The notes beneath the pieces were generated by a model. That model saw nothing but the letters and a program-made list of their open reading frames with translations, made no database searches and was not told the DNA's origin. A stretch of DNA of 6,880 nucleotides from JBBAEA01 sp041656175 (GTDB lineage: Bacteria > Myxococcota_A > Bradymonadia > UBA4248): positions 1 through 6,880 of the forward strand of contig JBBAEA010000164.1 of assembly GCA_041656175.1 (NCBI GenBank). The letters run 5' to 3'. The translations under genes were made by a program, and so were the position numbers. Positions 6,101 through 6,880 of this stretch are shown piece by piece (the first letter of the stretch is position 1; every line of letters begins with the position of its first letter).

Positions 6101-6416
6101 CGACAATATTGTAACGCCACTCCTAGGCGAAGTCTGCGACGATGGCATCAATGATGGCGCATACGGCGGCTGCGCCCTTGATTGCAGCTTCACGCCCCCG
6201 CACTGTGGCGATGGCATTGTCGATACAGCGCATGGCGAAGAATGCGACGACGGTATTAACGACGGGTCATACTTTGGCTGCACCCCGACTTGCCAATTTG
6301 CCCCTCGCTGCGGCGACGCAAAACTAGATCCCGAGTACGAAGAGTGCGACGATGGCAACCTCATCGACGAGGACGGGTGCGACCGTTACTGCCGTAAAGA
6401 ATATATCGTCAACTAG
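3114..6416 (+). CDS. Cysteine-rich repeat (DUF4215-type) lipoprotein with fibro-slime domain
   Basis: The 1100-residue surface protein starts with a basic n-region, a hydrophobic stretch (6-19) and LFLGC with Cys21 as the likely lipidated residue; Glu at +2 suggests outer-membrane sorting by the E. coli rule. Thirteen cysteine-rich repeats begin near residues 35, 85, 132, 180, 216, 253, 299, 345, 391, 437, 483, 529 and 572. Most read CGDG...E.CDDGN..SGDGC...C..E.G(W/Y).C with six cysteines. A fibro-slime domain (about 618-858) follows, marked by FRGDDDVWVFINNRLAVDIG (779-798), GGVHG and FHAERHYYGSIF (839-850). Seven shorter four-cysteine repeats close the protein (869, 903, 930, 962, 995, 1031, 1066). 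I count about 105 cysteines, nearly all in repeats and presumably disulphide-bonded outside the cytoplasm. No C-terminal anchor or sorting tail is seen. A matrix, adhesion or prey-contact role is inferred from the family, not shown. It is monocistronic as far as visible. Confidence 0.95.
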   Translation: MMRAKFILLFLLAGLWLFLGCEEEISGGNIQVENCGNGEINAGEGCDDANRVSGDGCSEVCQIEEGWLCPELGVACYKQPVVSKCGNAELDAGEDCDDGNAKAGDGCNEFCKIEDGYVCDSSGFHCVLKDSCGDGIVDTEAGEACDDANRVSGDGCNEFCQVEEGYVCPAFGGSCVPVGCGNGFVDDNEDCDHGEYNTASYGQSGCGPDCKFPGKCGDAILQPEFEKCDNGEENNNGGYNECRRDCSGLATFCGDEKVTHDEQCDDGNAVSGDGCDENCKKEAGYFCPISGGACVKLRCGNGKLDADEECDDGNNDGGDGCSQFCRVEFGYKCEKVGALCEKITCGDGKVEGGEQCDDANAKSGDGCSETCRIESGWVCPNAGKACIAKQCGDGVVAGKEQCDDANKISGDGCSESCQLESGWHCPEQGKACVKAPCGDGILQGLEQCDDGNSASGDGCSSTCKIEYGYKCETPGSLCEKIVCGDKKIEGVEQCDDGNAAPGDGCDANCQLEHGWYCPVVGEACKKAVCGNGVVEGLEECDDGNDQAGDGCSPLCEIEPIFSCDDGVCKPVCGDGITMWIAGEQCDDGNLVSGDGCSADCKIEAGFECTKYGGEAPKSIKIPAIYRDFRSYEQTGQGDGYFTQALVNSLAPGCFAVGRGHPDFDRYSGHVKGLVKPVLGADGRPVLNMTGERISCEDSFNMWYRSVPGVNLIFKERLELEQDLSLDPQGRSYVFDSNEFFPLDDRGYGNYIEPPRSHNYGFTTELQAYFQYKGGEVLDFRGDDDVWVFINNRLAVDIGGVHGPINDSVALARDIHPTTGKHWDARFNIFEDGIYSIVLFHAERHYYGSIFKLTLSGFLNMGTTSCSAICGDGIIAGDEECDTGLSEQEAVKQGCSQCRKSPVCGDGIVEYPEHCDPPGGNCRSNCTYASCGNAELDAGEECDGNAGLSEGERCLSNCKKSRCGDRFVDKDAGEECDDGNENDQDLCTNACKQPYCGDNIVTPLLGEVCDDGINDGAYGGCALDCSFTPPHCGDGIVDTAHGEECDDGINDGSYFGCTPTCQFAPRCGDAKLDPEYEECDDGNLIDEDGCDRYCRKEYIVN
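3870..4697 (+). repeat. Six exactly isometric 138-bp coding repeats
   Basis: Within the lipoprotein gene the repeat-start cysteines at residues 253, 299, 345, 391, 437, 483 and 529 are spaced exactly 46 residues apart, giving six back-to-back 138-bp units. Protein motifs are well kept while codons differ between units (GGCGATGGCTGC, GGCGACGGTTGT). This suggests old duplications under protein-level constraint. Flanking repeats have other lengths (36-50 residues). Confidence 0.85.
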
Positions 6417-6449
6417 ATTGCAGTTTTCTATCTCGTTGTTTATCACTTT

Positions 6450-6557
6450 TTGGGGGCTCCGCCCTAGAGCAAGCGCAAAGTCGTATATTTGGCAATTTTT
6501 AAGTTTTTGCTTTTGTGGGGGGAAGTTTCCCCCTCGCACGGGCTTCCTCAAAATTCG
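6450..6557 (+). repeat. Right arm of the inverted repeat around the lipoprotein gene
   Basis: The core, 6469-6557, is the inverted counterpart of 2902-2996. It runs GCAAGCGCAAAGTCGTATAT, a T-rich stretch with AAGTTTTTGC, a GGGGGA (6518-6523) / TCCCCC (6528-6533) hairpin, then CTCAAAATTCG (6547-6557). It begins 52 nt after the lipoprotein stop codon. GGGGGCTCCGCCC just before the core corresponds to the GGGC..GCCC hairpin beside the left arm. No T run follows the hairpin, so it is not an evident terminator. Confidence 0.85.
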
Positions 6558-6636
6558 ATGAATTCGCATATATAAAATGCATTGTTTTGGCTATTCGCCA
6601 AACCAGTGCATTTTATTTGCTCATTCATCGAATTTT
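6550..6636. repeat. 87-nt nested three-tier palindrome
   Basis: Three concentric stems are visible: AAAATTCGATGAAT (6550-6563) with ATTCATCGAATTTT (6623-6636); ATAAAATGCA (6572-6581) with TGCATTTTAT (6607-6616, ten pairs); and TTTGGC (6586-6591) with GCCAAA (6597-6602) around a 5-nt loop. Short internal loops separate them. The outer stem overlaps the end of the right repeat arm and is followed by one more T and CGG. It may stop transcription of the lipoprotein gene, but its size and nesting are more like a dispersed palindromic element. Confidence 0.75.
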
Positions 6637-6869
6637 TCGGCGATCCCGTGCTACCCCCTTGTAAGTAATCTATTGCTATGTTTAGCTAGCATAGCACGAA
6701 GTGCGGTGAGCGTTTCTACCCCCTTGGGCTTAAAAGCCTGTCATGGAGATCACCCCCCCGCACTTCAACCTTATGCCGAATGACACTGAACGGTATCTTA
6801 GGGCACGACCCTGTTTCTACAAGGATAGTGGGTATTAGGCAATCATTTTAGCTGAATATGAGGTTTATT
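6637..6869. other. Non-coding right-hand spacer with foldable segments
   Basis: No convincing gene is seen. TGCTATG (6674-6680) pairs with CATAGCA (6690-6696). GAAGTGCGG (6698-6706) pairs with CCGCACTTC (6758-6766), enclosing about 50 nt that includes GGCT (6727-6730) / AGCC (6735-6738). AGGG (6800-6803) pairs with CCCT (6809-6812). CTACCCCCTTG occurs twice (6651-6661 and 6717-6727). The sequence does not say whether any of this is a functional RNA. Confidence 0.5.
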
Positions 6870-6880
6870 ATGTATTTTTT
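6870..6880 (+). CDS. Possible start of a new gene, cut by the window edge
   Basis: An ATG at 6870 is preceded by GAGG (6860-6863) with a 6-nt gap, a workable ribosome binding site. Only the first codons (Met-Tyr-Phe) are inside the window, so nothing can be said of the product, and a chance match is quite possible. Confidence 0.3.

Noticed and set aside
3156..6120. Many long frames on the opposite strand and other frames of the lipoprotein gene
   Set aside because: They are shadows of a GC-rich repetitive coding sequence. The plus frame has the signal peptide, ribosome binding site and domain motifs.
6550..6636. Integron attC site
   Set aside because: It is a long imperfect palindrome, but the RYYYAAC ... 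GTTRRRY ends expected of attC are absent, and there is no integrase in the window.
6577..6783. 68-codon plus-strand ORF in the right spacer
   Set aside because: Its start lies within the 87-nt palindrome, there is no ribosome binding site, and the product shows no recognisable motif.

Overview
The window holds two clear protein genes, about 62% of its length, set among unusually repeat-rich and palindrome-rich non-coding DNA. The large gene encodes a lipoprotein that combines cysteine-rich CDDGN...SGDGC repeats (the DUF4215 / 'myxococcus cysteine-rich repeat' type) with a fibro-slime domain. From general knowledge this combination is most typical of Myxococcota and relatives formerly called deltaproteobacteria (for example Bradymonadales-like lineages). 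That assignment is an inference from one gene family and is not proven. The moderate GC content and AT-rich spacers are unlike the high-GC model myxobacteria.

Layout. Positions 1-103 carry two GC-rich hairpins and possibly the tail of an off-window gene. Positions 104-270 are an AT-rich spacer. Positions 271-818 are a contiguous array of 24 units of 20-22 or 27-28 bp, each beginning CCGTCA. Positions 819-1328 hold no convincing gene, but several strong hairpins and short dispersed repeats. Positions 1329-1579 are four tandem copies of a 62-64 bp unit, followed by two GC hairpins that probably end transcription of the minus-strand gene. Positions 1648-2577 (minus) encode a uridine-phosphorylase-like nucleoside phosphorylase. 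Positions 2578-3113 form a divergent intergenic region with hairpins, two members of a dispersed repeat, and a good sigma-70-like promoter with a Shine-Dalgarno site for the next gene. Positions 3114-6416 (plus) encode the 1100-residue lipoprotein. Positions 6417-6880 hold a third member of the dispersed repeat, inverted relative to the one just upstream of the lipoprotein gene, then a nested 87-nt palindrome, further foldable DNA, and possibly the start of a new gene at the right edge.

The two genes are divergently transcribed and share no evident pathway: one is nucleoside salvage in the cytoplasm, the other a cell-surface protein. The most interesting material is non-coding: the heptad-modular CCGTCA array, with a possible promoter before it and a terminator-like hairpin after it; the 62-bp array with a matching inverted arm; and the roughly 90-bp inverted repeat that brackets the lipoprotein gene. 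None of these has a function that can be read from the sequence alone.
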